Source: Toxotes chatareus
Taxonomy: Eukaryota; Chordata; Actinopteri; Toxotidae
Direction of reading: 5' to 3'
Length of the DNA: 64,000 bases
NCBI GenBank assembly: GCA_016801885.1
Contig: CM028886.1
Location: 17,035,366-17,099,365 of the forward strand
The notes under the pieces are model-generated. The model saw nothing but the letters and a program-made list of their open reading frames with translations. It did not search any database and was not told the DNA's origin. Of this stretch, positions 47,000-58,704 are shown in pieces. The translations under genes and the position numbers were made by a program. How positions within the stretch are numbered: the stretch's first letter is position 1; every line of letters starts with the position of its first letter.

Positions 47000-47955
47000 C
47001 ACCGCACCATCACAACCACCTCCACCCCTTTCTTTTGCTGATTGGAAGGGGGTTGGGGTGGTGACAATAATAGCTGGGCCGATACTCCATACCTTTGTTC
47101 AAGTGCATGACCAACCGAAAGGATTTTTTGATTGTGAATCTTTTATTTGGTATTTCTATGTGGCACTTGTCTCTCAGGTTTTCACAGAGGATGTTTATTG
47201 CAATAGTAAGTCAGACACAAAATATGACTGTTGACCCAGGGTTTAATAGCTGTTTTTGTTAGTTTTCTTGCAGGGCTTCTAACAATCAAGATGTCCCCCT
47301 GCAAACAAAGACTTATGAGCAGGTGGAGAAGTGAGATAAACACAATTAAAAGTGACAGCAAAAATATACTGTCATGGTTCAAGATCCATCACTTAATATT
47401 ATTTTGGAAAAACAGGCTGAGAGCAAACTGCCTGTGTGATGTTACTACATGACTACATTTATTTATTTATTTATTTTAGCTATTTAAACATATTGCCTGG
47501 TATGAAATATTTAAAAATTAAAGAAAAATATTCCCAAATACAAAATCAGTAATTATTAATAACGTGATAGTGCTGCATCTGTCAAAATTAATGTTTTTGT
47601 TAAAAAAGGGTTAATATATATATATTTATATATGGCTGAATTTGACAATTTTGGTTAGCGCTGCAACAACATAGTATAATGTAACACCTTTAATAGCCAC
47701 CATGGTGCACATGCTGGGTCATTTAAATAGAATGAATGACTCATTTAAAGCAGGAAACACAATGGGGGACTACAATTAAAAACCCATAGCACTAGTAAAA
47801 GCTGCTGGGGGCTGAAATTAGAGGTGGCACAAGGGTAATACATTTTCATTGGGGTCACCACAGCTACAGAGGCCCCACTAATATATTTCTTTATCTTTTC
47901 AACTGTGTTAAAAACAGCTGTTTGGGGCTGTAGCAGATAATTCAAGTAAAGGTTT
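47000..47955. other. non-coding stretch
   Basis: ATTT units at about 47456-47478 and a TA run at about 47613-47632. Nothing else recognised. Confidence 0.55.
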
Positions 47956-47959
47956 TTTG

Positions 47960-48440
47960 TCTATGTGGGCTAGCAGGGAGACAATGGAGACCCATCGATT
48001 GGATGGGGGCTCGACATCCTGGCTTCTTGTCAGCTGAATAAAAAGACCATTACCCTTCAGCTCTGGTTTGATATACACCACCAAGGAAGAAAGAATTAGG
48101 ACTTTTACTTCATGTCCCATCAAGCCATATCTTCTTTTTTCACCATTCTTTTCTTTTTTGTCTCTTTTTCTTCAGTTTGTCCCATAATCATCGCAATCTT
48201 TTCTACATTACTGGGCTGAGTTTGTGAAACAATAGAGGGAGGCTAATAACTTTTCCTACAGCGGCAGTTTTTTGCCAAGGGGAAGAAAAGGGGAAGGACG
48301 GTGATGATAAAAGGACGGTGGCCTCGGTCAAAGGTCAGCCACTGTGATCTTATTGTCGTTCCTTTTCGGCCCTTTCAAGAAGAGACTTCTGTATTTCTTT
48401 ACATTGGGATGGAATTTAACCTATTTCTCTGAAAGGTTCC
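47960..48440. promoter_or_regulatory. candidate cis-regulatory block with DR1 site
   Basis: Mostly high-complexity, with a pyrimidine-rich interruption near 48130-48175. Two copies of AAGGACGGTG (48294-48303 and 48311-48320) lie just before the DR1-like element at 48325-48337. GGCTAATAAC begins at 48241. Confidence 0.36.
48325..48337 (+). promoter_or_regulatory. DR1 nuclear-receptor element
   Basis: CGGTCA-A-AGGTCA: two direct AGGTCA half-sites with one-base spacing and a single mismatch from the 13-bp consensus bound by HNF4, COUP-TF and RXR heterodimers. A one-mismatch 13-mer is expected about 0.08 times on both strands of 64 kb by a rough uniform estimate. Confidence 0.42.
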
Positions 48441-48444
48441 AGTG

Positions 48445-49220
48445 AAATAAAGGCTGTTAAGAGCTGAGAAGACATGGAGTGATGTATAAACACTCAAACT
48501 TTATTCACCAAATGTGTATTTTGGTTGGATGTTGTGGTTAACACTAAATCAGGGGATAAAACATTTATTAGACTAACAGAATTCCAACATTTTCTATGAC
48601 CCCAGTTGACTGAATTAATTGTCACTCAAAAAAAAAAAGTTTTCCACAAATTAAATGTTTCCTGAGAGATTTTTTTTTTAACTACAAACTGAAAACTTTT
48701 GCAGTATTTTCCCTAAAATTCATATAAAATGTTTCACTTCTTTAACTAACTTTACTTTAAGCATAACCTTAATTATGTGATATACAGTAAAACTTTATCA
48801 AAATTTTGACTTTATGGAAAAAATATGTTATAATAAACTTTCTCACTCTTTAGTATACAACTGTTTGTTTGTTTTCAGTTTTTCACCTTTATGTTTATAG
48901 GGGAGTCTCATAACGTGTTCCTTGACGTAGAATAAAAGGTCATGATATCCTTAATGTTAATTTTCTTGTATTGAGAGCCTCAGGCGTGTTGTAGATGAAT
49001 ACTTGCCATACTGTACTGTTACAAAGAAGAGACTAATATGTTCTAATATTGCTATTGAGAAAGGTTGTGTAAATCAATGGTGTACTCTGTTTCGGTTCAA
49101 GGGATGTAGTCCTGTACCTTGTAATGCTGTTTGAAAACACAGTTAGGCATCAAAACACAGCATGAGCACCTACTTTGATATGGATCATGGCTCAGATTTA
49201 AGTTGATATGCTTGCCCTCA
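48445..49220. other. AT-rich non-coding stretch
   Basis: A/T runs near 48628-48640 and 48670-48679; nothing recognised. Confidence 0.58.
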
Positions 49221-49224
49221 CACT

Positions 49225-49620
49225 CCAGCCACCCCCTTCATCACCAACTTGATTAATACACTCCAATTTTTTGAGAGATACTTTTCTTACAAAGAAGAGA
49301 TCCATTTCGCCCACAAGATCGAAAGTTAGAAGCCACGGCATAATTGATGACCTCCCGGGACAAACGCTCTCCTATTTATCACCACCTGACCTTTCCTCAG
49401 ATCTCATCCATCATAAATTAAAGTTGTACAGCGATGGCGTGGCCCTCGCTCCTCTCTCAGCACAACCTTTTGTCCAGAGGTCCTCTTCTCCGCTTCATTT
49501 GGAGCGGTTGGAAGGAGCAGCTTTAAAACCTGCAGTTCAGCACCTCTGCTGTTCAGGGCAGATGGTCATCACTGAAAGCATCTGTCAAACTCAGGCCCCC
49601 TCACTAGTGGCCAACCGGCA
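49225..49620. promoter_or_regulatory. candidate cis-regulatory block under the longest open frame
   Basis: Repeat-free stretch with CATCATAAATTAAAG near 49408 and CGATGGCGTGGCC near 49432. The 175-aa plus frame (49271-49798) covers it, but its C-terminal half is Ser/Leu/Phe-rich from the following CT tract and no domain is recognised. Confidence 0.27.
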
Positions 49621-49725
49621 TCTTCTCTTCGCTTCTCTTTTCTTCTCTACGTCTCTTCTCTTACCCCTTATTTCCTTTCTTTCTCGTCTCATTATTTATT
49701 ATCTTATTACATCTTCGATATCTTT
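49618..49725. repeat. pyrimidine-rich TTCTC tract
   Basis: CTTCTCTTTTCTTCTC-like low complexity. Confidence 0.78.
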
Positions 49726-50140
49726 TTCTGCTTTTACAGAGTTCACTCTGTCGCTGCTCTTTTCCCTGTTGTTTTGCTCAGGTTCAGGTTCAAGCTAGTT
49801 TTTACATGAAACTACGCACTGCTGACTCACATCTGTCACAGTTAGTAATAGTTCCTGCTTAGAGAACAAATACTCACTCACACAAAAGGAGGAAAGAATA
49901 AAGAGAGATAACAAAGCAAAGAAGAAAGAATTACATTTTAAAGTAGTAGTAACAGCAGAGGTCAAATAGTAGTAGACAGAACTATAACTTTACTAAAGCA
50001 TCTTTACTCATAATAGTTCAGCTGTCTTCTAAGCATAACGTATAAGCCATACTTCTGGTTCAGTTTGCTGCCATGTAATTGCAGTGTCAGAATCAAAATC
50101 ACGTCTCTCTCACTTCTTCCTTCTTTCCTCTAAAGACCCC

Positions 50141-50169
50141 ACCCACACCAACACACACACTCACACACC

Positions 50170-50202
<33 letters not shown>

Positions 50203-50218
50203 ACACACACTCACACCA
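50141..50218. repeat. (CA)n microsatellite
   Basis: CA array with CCA and TCA interruptions; longest pure run about 50172-50200. Confidence 0.93.
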
Positions 50219-50219
50219 A

Positions 50220-50560
50220 CCCCTTACTAAAGGCACCTATTAATATTGATGAGAGGTAGGGCATTAATGTTAAAATTGAGCTTTGGGGCCGAGCCCTTAT
50301 GACTCCACTGTAGTGATTAACACAAAGCAATGGAATAATTTATCATTTGCGCCATATTAACTGAGTGAATTTTCAAAATCTCCTATGAGAGGAGGTCAGT
50401 AATTATGGGCTAATATCTCTGCCAATTATGGATTTTGAGTGTCTGGCTTAATGATGGGTAAAATCGGTATTGTATTGATATAGAAAACATGCATTTTAAA
50501 CATCTTGTCAGATCACCGCAGGTCACATCAAATCATTAGTCTTGCAGTGTTGATGCTCTC
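50220..50560. promoter_or_regulatory. candidate cis-regulatory block (strong by eye)
   Basis: Repeat-free and homeodomain-rich: TATTAATATTGATGAG near 50238, GCATTAATG near 50261, AGTGATTAACAC near 50313, and AATTATGG twice (50401-50408 and 50424-50431), 23 bp apart, about two helical turns. The density of TAAT cores is the highest I noted in the window. Confidence 0.4.
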
Positions 50561-50564
50561 TTGT

Positions 50565-52550
50565 GTTTCTATTATTCCTTCAAGATCTCAGGGACACTAA
50601 AGTCACTGGAAAACTCATCCACATGTCATCTTTATTACATGCCACCACAGGGAATAAAAGGTATTTTGAGACACCACAGCATATAGTTAAATAATGTCTT
50701 TTTTTTCAAGGTTTTGGTTTTAAACAAAGGCTCTACTATTTTTTTTTTTTTTTTTTTAAATTAACCAAACATATTCTTTCCCACAGCAAAGCACTTATTC
50801 TCTGCAAATTAAGATAAAGTCTGCAATCTTGTAAAGGTGCTCTTCAACAGCCAATGAAAGGGAGCAACTGAGAGGGAGCGATTCATATGTTTATACATTG
50901 TCATTCAGTGCATGACTACACCACACTCCCACCAGAGGCATCCTACAAGTGACCCCTGAAAAGAGGAGGTCAGGGAGTAGGTCGTGCGGAATGGCCCGGC
51001 TGTTGGCTCCGACAATCTCTGACAGCTTTAAGTAGATCTCTTTTTAGCCATTTATTTGGAGTGTCCGGAGGGAGGGACAGAGAGAGCAGGATGAACAAGA
51101 GAAGAGCAGACTTCTTCCTGAAAGGGAAACTAAGACTATGATGCTAGAGTGAACTTTCCTTGAAAGTCAGAACAGGTTCCCTGATCTAAGCCTTCAAAGA
51201 TTTTTTTTTCTCTGTAATATACCAGCAACATTTCATGTGATAGCTCCATATTTTTTAGCTCAATAAAAAAACATCCAGCTGAGATTAAATGTACTTATCA
51301 TGCTGTCATTAATTTTTAGATATTGTTAAATAAATATCCTATCAATCTGAAGCTAGTAAGTATGTTGTGCATTGCTTTTCCAAAACTGCTGAAAGCTACT
51401 GGTTGCTAAAGTGTGGCTTCCCTGTGACAAAGACTTTCCCAGGCCCCTGTGGTGCTCCTCAACACTGATCTCTTGTTGCTGAATTTGTCACAGCGTTATT
51501 GCCCTGGTGAGGCTTCTCAAGGTGTCTGGTAATGTCCTGAGTGAACAAAGTGTTAATGTCTTTATGGATCCTTCCAGCTGGTCCTATGATTACCAAACTG
51601 TTTACCCTTAACAGCTGACTCCTCCCTTCTGTTCCCCTATCAATCCTCTGGGGCTTCATCATTTTTTACAACTGTTGCTTTTTTTTTTTTTGTCTTAAAT
51701 CTTGTGACTTGATTGACTTATTTATTTTCCTCGTAAAGTAATGTAACTGTATACAGTATATGAATTGTGTCTGAGGTCATTTCTATGTGTTATTAAAACT
51801 GTTATTCTGTTGTGCTTAGCCCCATTATTTTTCTCCAGAGGTGTTTTAAAAATCATCTTATATCTTATAAATCATCCTCCTTACAACTCACTTTCTAAAA
51901 ATGAAAGAGTTTTGTCAGATAAACCAGTTTCTAGACAATTCCTATCTACACTAGAGTCCCATGAGAAGAAATGAAAGAGGTTACCATTACTGCCAGTCTT
52001 CCTTAAATAAATACAGAAAAGAATAAAACAATGACCCTAATAGTCAATAATGTACTGTTACTATTGCTGCCATGCTGTTAGTGCTATAAACTGTACTTAT
52101 CATGCTATGGGGATCTGAATTTGTGTATTCTTTGAGTAAAAAGTGATGGAAAGTTCTATTTTATTGCTGTTGCCACTGTTATTGCCAAAGGGAATTCTTA
52201 GAAAAATCATGCAGCAGCAGCAACCAGGATCATTGCTCAGGTCACCTGACTTGCCCAACAAGCCATAGTCTTAGGTCAACACTAATAAGGCACATATTTA
52301 CCATTTACCAGCCCTCAAAGATGTAGTGTACTGAGGCCCTCAATCACATATCATGTAGACTGTGTGTATGCTTCTAAACTGCTTTCGAGTACCAGAGGTT
52401 ACAATCACAAAGTACATTTGCACCACACAGCTATACTGTACCTGTACTCAGAGGTACAATGCTCCAATACTCACTGTCTTGTGTTGTATAATACATTTTT
52501 ATCTCCACTGAACCAGTAGGCCATAGATTAGCATTATAGATTCTAATTTG
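50565..52550. other. non-coding stretch
   Basis: T runs near 50740-50757 and 51680-51691. GGAGGGAGGGACAGAGAGAG purine patch near 51069. No gene recognised. Confidence 0.55.
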
Positions 52551-52559
52551 AAGTCTTGT

Positions 52560-52930
52560 CACTGCTTCCCTTGTCTAGAATTGTAAGTGCAAGGGCTGCC
52601 ATCTGCTTGCAATAATGACCCTGACAACCCTGGTAAATGTGCTTTTTACTATCATAATGGCTGGCGTATTGATCTTAATGGACGTAGCGTTGGCTTGTTC
52701 TATCAGTCAGAGGGAAACAGTGGGGCATGGTGAGCAACACCACTCCGCATCTAACAGATTTGTTGCTCCTAGGCAGCCCTCATGGCCACTTCATTGATAT
52801 CATTAAGTCGCCATATGTTTCGCTAATTTACCGCAGTTTTCGGATGCCGTGCATAATAAGACACGCTCACCGTGAACTTGCTTCTGACACTGTGACAGGC
52901 CGTAAAGAATTCTACTCTCTCCTCTTTCCT
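52560..52930. promoter_or_regulatory. candidate cis-regulatory block
   Basis: Repeat-free block with CTTGCAATAATGACC near 52608, TGATCTTAATGGACG near 52672, CATTAAGTCGCC near 52801 and GCATAATAAGACACGC near 52852. Two short overlapping open frames show no domain. Confidence 0.36.
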
Positions 52931-52934
52931 CTCC

Positions 52935-53425
52935 TGTGATTGTGTGTGTGTCCATGTGTGGGTGTGTGTTGGAGTATTTTTTTCATAGTTAAAGACCCTT
53001 CTTGAATAGTTTCATTTCTCATCATTCATTTGTTTGCCCTAACACATTTGCAACACTGGTAAGTTAGTTAATTTGTTTTTTTATATATATATTTTATTTC
53101 ACACACTTAAGTCTAAACCAAAGTCAGGGTGATTTATCTTTTGTCTTTTTTGTTGGTTATAACTTCTTGCCACACTTTTTTTTTTTTTTCACTTTTTAAA
53201 AAGTAACTCCTGAGCAACAACAGTGATTTCACAACATGCAATCAAACGGGACAGCCAAGATTTCTACATCTTTAGCATGCACCCATTTGTATGCTTCAAT
53301 TCAACCCGACATGTTTGAAGTGGTGGGAAAAGATTCATCACAAAGTCTCATTTGTAACATCACTGACATGGCAATAATGACCCTTTGGCAGTACAGAGTA
53401 ATGGGTGGCTCTGCCCTTTAACCCC
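52935..53425. other. non-coding stretch
   Basis: Contains a TG patch near 52942-52971, T/TA runs near 53077-53095 and T13 near 53178-53190. Confidence 0.55.
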
Positions 53426-53429
53426 ATCC

Positions 53430-53680
53430 AATGAACACATTTAGTTTAGGCCAGTGCTTAGTGATTTATTTCTGACAATATTACGGCTTCTGAAGTCGTA
53501 GAGCTGGACACATTAGACATTGGATGGGACAATTATTAACTAGGCAGGACACTGTTCACTTTTACTCTCATAGGTAGGTATTTAGAATTCACTCACCTTT
53601 CAGATTGCTTCTGGTTTATGGAGAGAAACTAATAGGGTCGCATTGACCCTGGTCCAAATAATGTGTTCTCTCTCTGAAGC
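53430..53680. promoter_or_regulatory. candidate cis-regulatory block
   Basis: Repeat-free with CAATATTACGGC near 53477 and GGACAATTATTAAC near 53529. Confidence 0.27.
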
Positions 53681-53689
53681 TGAACGTTA

Positions 53690-54170
53690 AGAGATTTTAA
53701 AAATATATTAACTAAGTGTTATCACCTAAAAATCACCTTGTCCCGATATGTTTTTGCTGTTGTATAAATGTTAACATTCATTGCTTGATAGAAAAGTAAC
53801 ACTGTCACTAAATGTTCCTCCAAAGAGAAAACAAACTATGCCTCTTAGTGAACATATTGGGGCAGATAATTTCTGTGATTTTGCAAATGGTACAAATGCC
53901 ACATTTTTTTGATCATACAGTATTACAGATATACAGTAATATAATTTTGTGCATATTAGAAATCATTTTCATATTAGAATATTTTATGATGCATTATGAG
54001 GGGTAATTCAGGTAATGTTAAGTACTAGTGGAGCGTTTCACTGATAGCAGAAGGTATCTTGTTAAAAGTAATGGACTCAACATTAGCTGTTGAACAAACT
54101 ATCAAAGCCTTTTTATGGTTTAATGGGTTGGCTACATAGTTCAGCTAATATGAAAACCATTTTAACTACT
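53690..54170. other. AT-rich spacer
   Basis: Nothing recognised. Confidence 0.55.
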
Positions 54171-54171
54171 G

Positions 54172-54302
54172 AGAGGGAGATAAGGAAGTGGAGAGAGAAG
54201 GAAAAGATAGGAAGAAAGAGTACCAAGAAACAGAAAATATAGAGAAGCAGGAAATAGATAGACTCCAAGAGAGAGAGAAGAAAGAGAAAGAACAGAGAAT
54301 GA
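54172..54302. repeat. purine-rich GAAA/GAGA tract
   Basis: About 130 bp of purine-biased plus strand. Confidence 0.82.
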
Positions 54303-54309
54303 GCTTAGG

Positions 54310-54620
54310 CGTCTATAAACAAATCAACACATCCATCACCTTGGGCCTCCTGTAAGGGCCATTGGGTCACTGGTGTGTTTGCACCGATTCCATCACTCAC
54401 TCAGAGTCGACAGGCCGGCCATTCCCAACCCACCACAGTCTGCTTTTCCAATCCAGTCAACAAAGCCCAGGCCCTGGCACTGTCTGTTTAGCTAAAGGGG
54501 AAAACTGTCAGGAAAAGTAAGACGAATGAGCTGCCCTGATTGACTATTTCCTTAGATACTGAATCAATGGGCTTATTATCACCAGCAATTACAGTACTAA
54601 TACAAACAGATGCTTGGGGA
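54310..54620. promoter_or_regulatory. candidate cis-regulatory block
   Basis: Repeat-free, fairly GC-rich, with GACAGGCCGGCC near 54409, CTGATTGACTA near 54537 and GAATCAATGGGC near 54562. Confidence 0.28.
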
Positions 54621-54629
54621 AAGACATCT

Positions 54630-55550
54630 GCTTAGAGAGATGAGACAACTAGATTTTCAGTCAATAGAGTGAAGAAAGCTCTGCTCTCACTGGCCCTTAA
54701 CAGAGGTATTTGTATTCATGAGAGACCCAGGAGCAAATACACAACAGCGCACACAAAAAACATGTAACACACACAAATAGAAAAGATTCAGGATATTTAT
54801 CACCGCTAAAAAAAAACAATTCATTTAAAACAATAATGCCTGCAATACAGAGGCTAACATAGCAGTTCTCAATCCCCATCTATTTACTAACAATCAATTC
54901 AATTCTTAAGGGAAACCAATACATCACTTATCTTTAAAGAACTGGTTTACTTAAGAAAATGGGTGGAAATACACAGTTTAAGAAGGAACACATTGATGTA
55001 GTGTGTAATTTAAATTCAATAAATTAAACTGTGTTGATGAGTCTTAAAGTAAGGCATTATTCTTATTCAATATACATGTAGAAGAAGGACTAGTAGGGCC
55101 ACTGGTGAAGATATATTACATACAATATATGTTTTTATTCTACCAGTTATGTGTTAAAGGATTTTATTTGTTTTGTAACTATGAAGTAGACAAATGTTTG
55201 ATTTCTCTCTTTTTACTTTCTCTTCCTGACTTTACACTTTTATTGTGTTGAATTTTTGATAGCAGTGTCCTTTTTTCCCCATTCTTAACCTATTTAGTGA
55301 TTTCACTTTGTCATCTGCCCTTTTTTTTCCACAACAGTAGCTTCCTTAATCCAACAGTGGCAACATATTTGACCAGGAGACCAAACATGGCCGCCATGTC
55401 ATGTCTTGTTGAAGGAGAATAAAAAAAGGGACCTGCTCCGCTTCACTTCCTTATTATGATGTGATTCAGTCCACAGATCTCTACACAGAGCCCCGACAGA
55501 GACACAATCATTTTTAACACTTTCCTCTCTCTCCCATTATCTGTCTCCAA
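54630..55550. other. non-coding stretch, nothing recognised
   Basis: AT-rich, with a T-run near 55321-55328. Confidence 0.55.
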
Positions 55551-55559
55551 CAATAGCCT

Positions 55560-56160
55560 CAGCTCAACACCTCTCCTCCCGTTGCTGTGACAGTGAAACC
55601 AGTCTATGGAGTTTCAGAAGGGAGTGAGGCATATCATTGGCGCTCAGGCCATGCAAACAGCAAGAGGGCCCATTCAGAATGGGCTCTGATGGACGTGGTG
55701 CCACTTGAGGAGGACATGCCTGACTTGCCAGTCCCTGACAACCGTCTGTGTTTGCCAGGTGGAGCATTGAGGGGCCGTGCCGTCCTTTTTGTCACGGTCT
55801 GCTCCGTTACCGTTTCCACGCTGCAGGGCCCTTGCTATATACCACCACAGCTAGCTTGCTCGCTAGCTCCACGCCTGAGCAGGTAGCCTCAGGAAGGTAG
55901 CCGTGCAGAAAGGTCCATCCCCTTTCTCTCTTTCTACACCGTTTCTCACATTTAATTATCTGATTTCTTCTCCTCCCGTGACTGGGAGGAGAAAAGAATT
56001 GCTCCTCACGCCTTCTTGCTGTGGAGAGCTGTTGATTGTTCTCACTAAAGCCCACAGTGGACTGAACGAAAAGACACCTTCTTGTTTCACATCACATATT
56101 AGACCGCGCCGCACAGGCCCAAGTGTTTGTGAGCACTGGACCTGTGTTTGGAGTCAATGA
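55560..56160. other. GC-richer stretch with two hairpins
   Basis: Open frames occur in several frames and strands here (99 aa at 55587-55886 plus; 82 aa at 55807-56055 minus) without recognised domains. A self-palindromic stem AGCTAGC/GCTAGCT lies at 55849-55868, and a 10-bp stem at 55968-55993. Confidence 0.35.
55968..55993. repeat. perfect 10-bp inverted repeat, 6-nt loop
   Basis: TTCTCCTCCC (55968-55977), loop GTGACT, GGGAGGAGAA (55984-55993). It is a polypyrimidine/polypurine hairpin with strong G-C pairing. Confidence 0.9.
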
Positions 56161-56599
56161 GGAGAGAATTTCAGCCGTGTCACCACAGAATTTCCAAGAA
56201 AGGGGGAAATCTTTATTTGAGATCTGTTGCTCTGGAAACCAGGCTTTACCTCCTCCTTTCTCTCCATTGCTTGTTAACTGTGAACCAGGGTACTGTTCTC
56301 TATGAAACTGGATATCCGGATAGCCCCAACATCCGATCAGCAGAACAGAAATTTAATCAACCTAACATGTATCCTTTTCCAAATTAAATGTGTAACACAC
56401 TGACAACATGACAATGTTTATCGTCACCTCTAAAATGCTTGATGCATCACATTTTATATCCAATAATCCAGTCACTATATACTTCAGTGATAGCTAGAGT
56501 TCAATCTTTCTACTATTGTCAAATGACCGTGTTTTCCTTGGAAGTTTTGTCATGTGACCTCCTTTAGTTTCCCTCTGAACTCTGAACACCGTAAGTAGT

Positions 56600-56850
56600 G
56601 ACCTAAAACAGCAGCAAACCAGATGAATGGACCAAGAGGAAAATTAACCCCCTACTTATGTGGCGATTCCATTTGAAAATCACCTAATTACGTGATTATG
56701 TCATTAGGAATTGGGCGGGGGGTATGTGCATTTCAAAAGCCCCCAGTGAGTCTGTGAAATGAAAGACGCAAAAGGACCTTAAAGGTAATTAATCCATTTA
56801 ACTCCCCAGCTCCAGCTCCACATGCCACAGCAGACAACACAGCGGTCCCA
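56600..56850. promoter_or_regulatory. candidate cis-regulatory block
   Basis: Repeat-free with a homeodomain dyad: CCTAAT (56683-56688) and ATTAGG (56703-56708) as an inverted pair around ACGTGATTATG. GGTAATTAATCC lies near 56785. Confidence 0.36.
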
Positions 56851-56859
56851 CAGAACAGA

Positions 56860-57680
56860 CTGAGGGGGGAAAGAATGCTAGTGGATTGCTTTACAGGAGT
56901 AGCCCTTTGAAATATATACATAAATGACAAACGTACCATTCTTCTGAAGCATGAGGCAGATTGGGAAAGTCCATTTCCCCATCTCCTTCTCCTTGTCATG
57001 GGAGTAGGTATGTGGCAGCAATTATAGGTTTATGTACTGTACAGGGAAAATGGCAGAACAAGTGACCGTACAATGGTTAATGAACGTATGCTGATTGCAA
57101 TACAGCACAGATACTGTATTATATTCAGGGAACTGTATACAAGCTCACTATAATCTTGCATTTTAAATTGCGACAGGTTATTTTCATTGCTCTTAACGGA
57201 TAAGAATATTGATTTGTTCAGATTCCACATTGCAGGTTTGAATAATACTGTGATCTGTCATTTTGTCATAATAAGTGACAATCATTTGACTAAAGTGATA
57301 CCACATTGGTTTGTCTCGGACTATATTTATGCTTCAAATAGACACATCAATTAATAATAGCTCTAGAACCAGTAGAATTCCTCAAGGCCTGATTCTTTTA
57401 TCTGTACTTATATCTGTATATCTGTATACATCTCACTCAGCATTGTGTTGCTCTACCTTGAGACAGGCAAGTAGGAGGTATTTCTTAGGCACTGAATGGA
57501 CCTAGAATTCCAATAAAATGCTTAGATAGTCAATATTTAATTCTCCAAATGCAACTGGTAGCTGTTATGCAGTGCAGTTAATTAAGGAGACCTGATTTAT
57601 AGCAGGTGAGACAACAGAACTGTGCCCAGTGAGGAAAATGACGATATAAGATTCATAATAAAAAAAAACAGTTATATATC
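56860..57680. other. non-coding stretch
   Basis: No gene recognised. An open frame at 57311-57505 includes a peptide loosely like the PQG motif of retroelement reverse transcriptases (see findings). Confidence 0.5.
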
Positions 57681-57689
57681 ATCATGATC

Positions 57690-57920
57690 ATGGAAAGGAT
57701 TTACGATATAGACTGCAATAAAATGGTGGTTGATAAATTTTAATGGGGCTTGTTATTAATAAGGCACTGAGCATGCAGGGTGCAGTGTGTACAGTTTGAT
57801 AATGATGTCAGTGTTGGTTACAAGAAAGTACAATGGTCGTGAAACTTAAGAGAAGCAATGCACGGCGGATCATGTAAGCAAACTATTTTTGGTCTGCTTT
57901 TATTGCATTAATAATTTCAG
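57690..57920. promoter_or_regulatory. candidate cis-regulatory block
   Basis: Repeat-free with GGTTGATAAATTTTAATGG near 57728 and TTGTTATTAATAAGG near 57750. Confidence 0.27.
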
Positions 57921-57929
57921 GATGTCTGT

Positions 57930-58700
57930 GGTTTTTGTATTACAATCGGGAATATAAAACCAAAACAGACATCATTGCCCTGTTAAAGTACTGGTCATTT
58001 GGATGTAGAGCAGCAGGGCAGTGCTACAATATACAGTGAAGCCAAGTCTCCATTGAAGCCCCCATACTGTGTGTAGTAATAACTCACTGTGGCTGTCCTT
58101 GTCAAACCACCTAGCCTGAAGATAAATATGTCATTCTTTACGGCCCCCGTTAGACTCCCGAACAGATTCATTTGAGAATAAAAACAAGATTCCCCCTCCC
58201 AGTAAATCCATCAGGGTGATGAACAGTCATTTAAGGTGAGTGCACAACTCTTGACATTTGACTTTATGTGTTCAGTAATTCTATTTTAGACGGCTCTCAC
58301 TGTAAGACCTATAACTAATGTGTCCAGATCACTGGACACACTTGTTCATTCCATAATGGCAGACAGAGTAAAACTACATGTGAAGTGCTCACAGTCCAAA
58401 AAGACGCTAATTGTCACCAATGTAATTTTAGATTTATATTTGAATAGAGAGAAGGTTAGAAAATCAGCTCTGGGTCATACAAATGAGGATGATGAAAATG
58501 TGGCTCCCCTAGGACAAGTTTGAAACCCACTGATGTGCAGTACTTAGCAATGATAAACCACCCCACCACAGGCCTCAGGGTGTCTGCAGGTGCATTTTAG
58601 AGCCAAGCTCCAACAGATTGGCAGAACAGTATGGTGTAGGCCATTTGGCACAGACTACAGTTCACTTGCTACTCCATAGGGAGAGACTCCCTGACCTTAT
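57930..58700. other. mixed non-coding stretch
   Basis: Mostly high-complexity. A weak pseudo-exon geometry is present at 58203-58235 (acceptor CCCTCCCAG, donor AAG|GTGAGT), with one frame open. Confidence 0.4.
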
Positions 58701-58704
58701 CCCT

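Noticed and set aside
58203..58235. 33-nt plus-strand exon-like segment
   Set aside because: Only one frame open, acceptor tract short; chance pairing likely.
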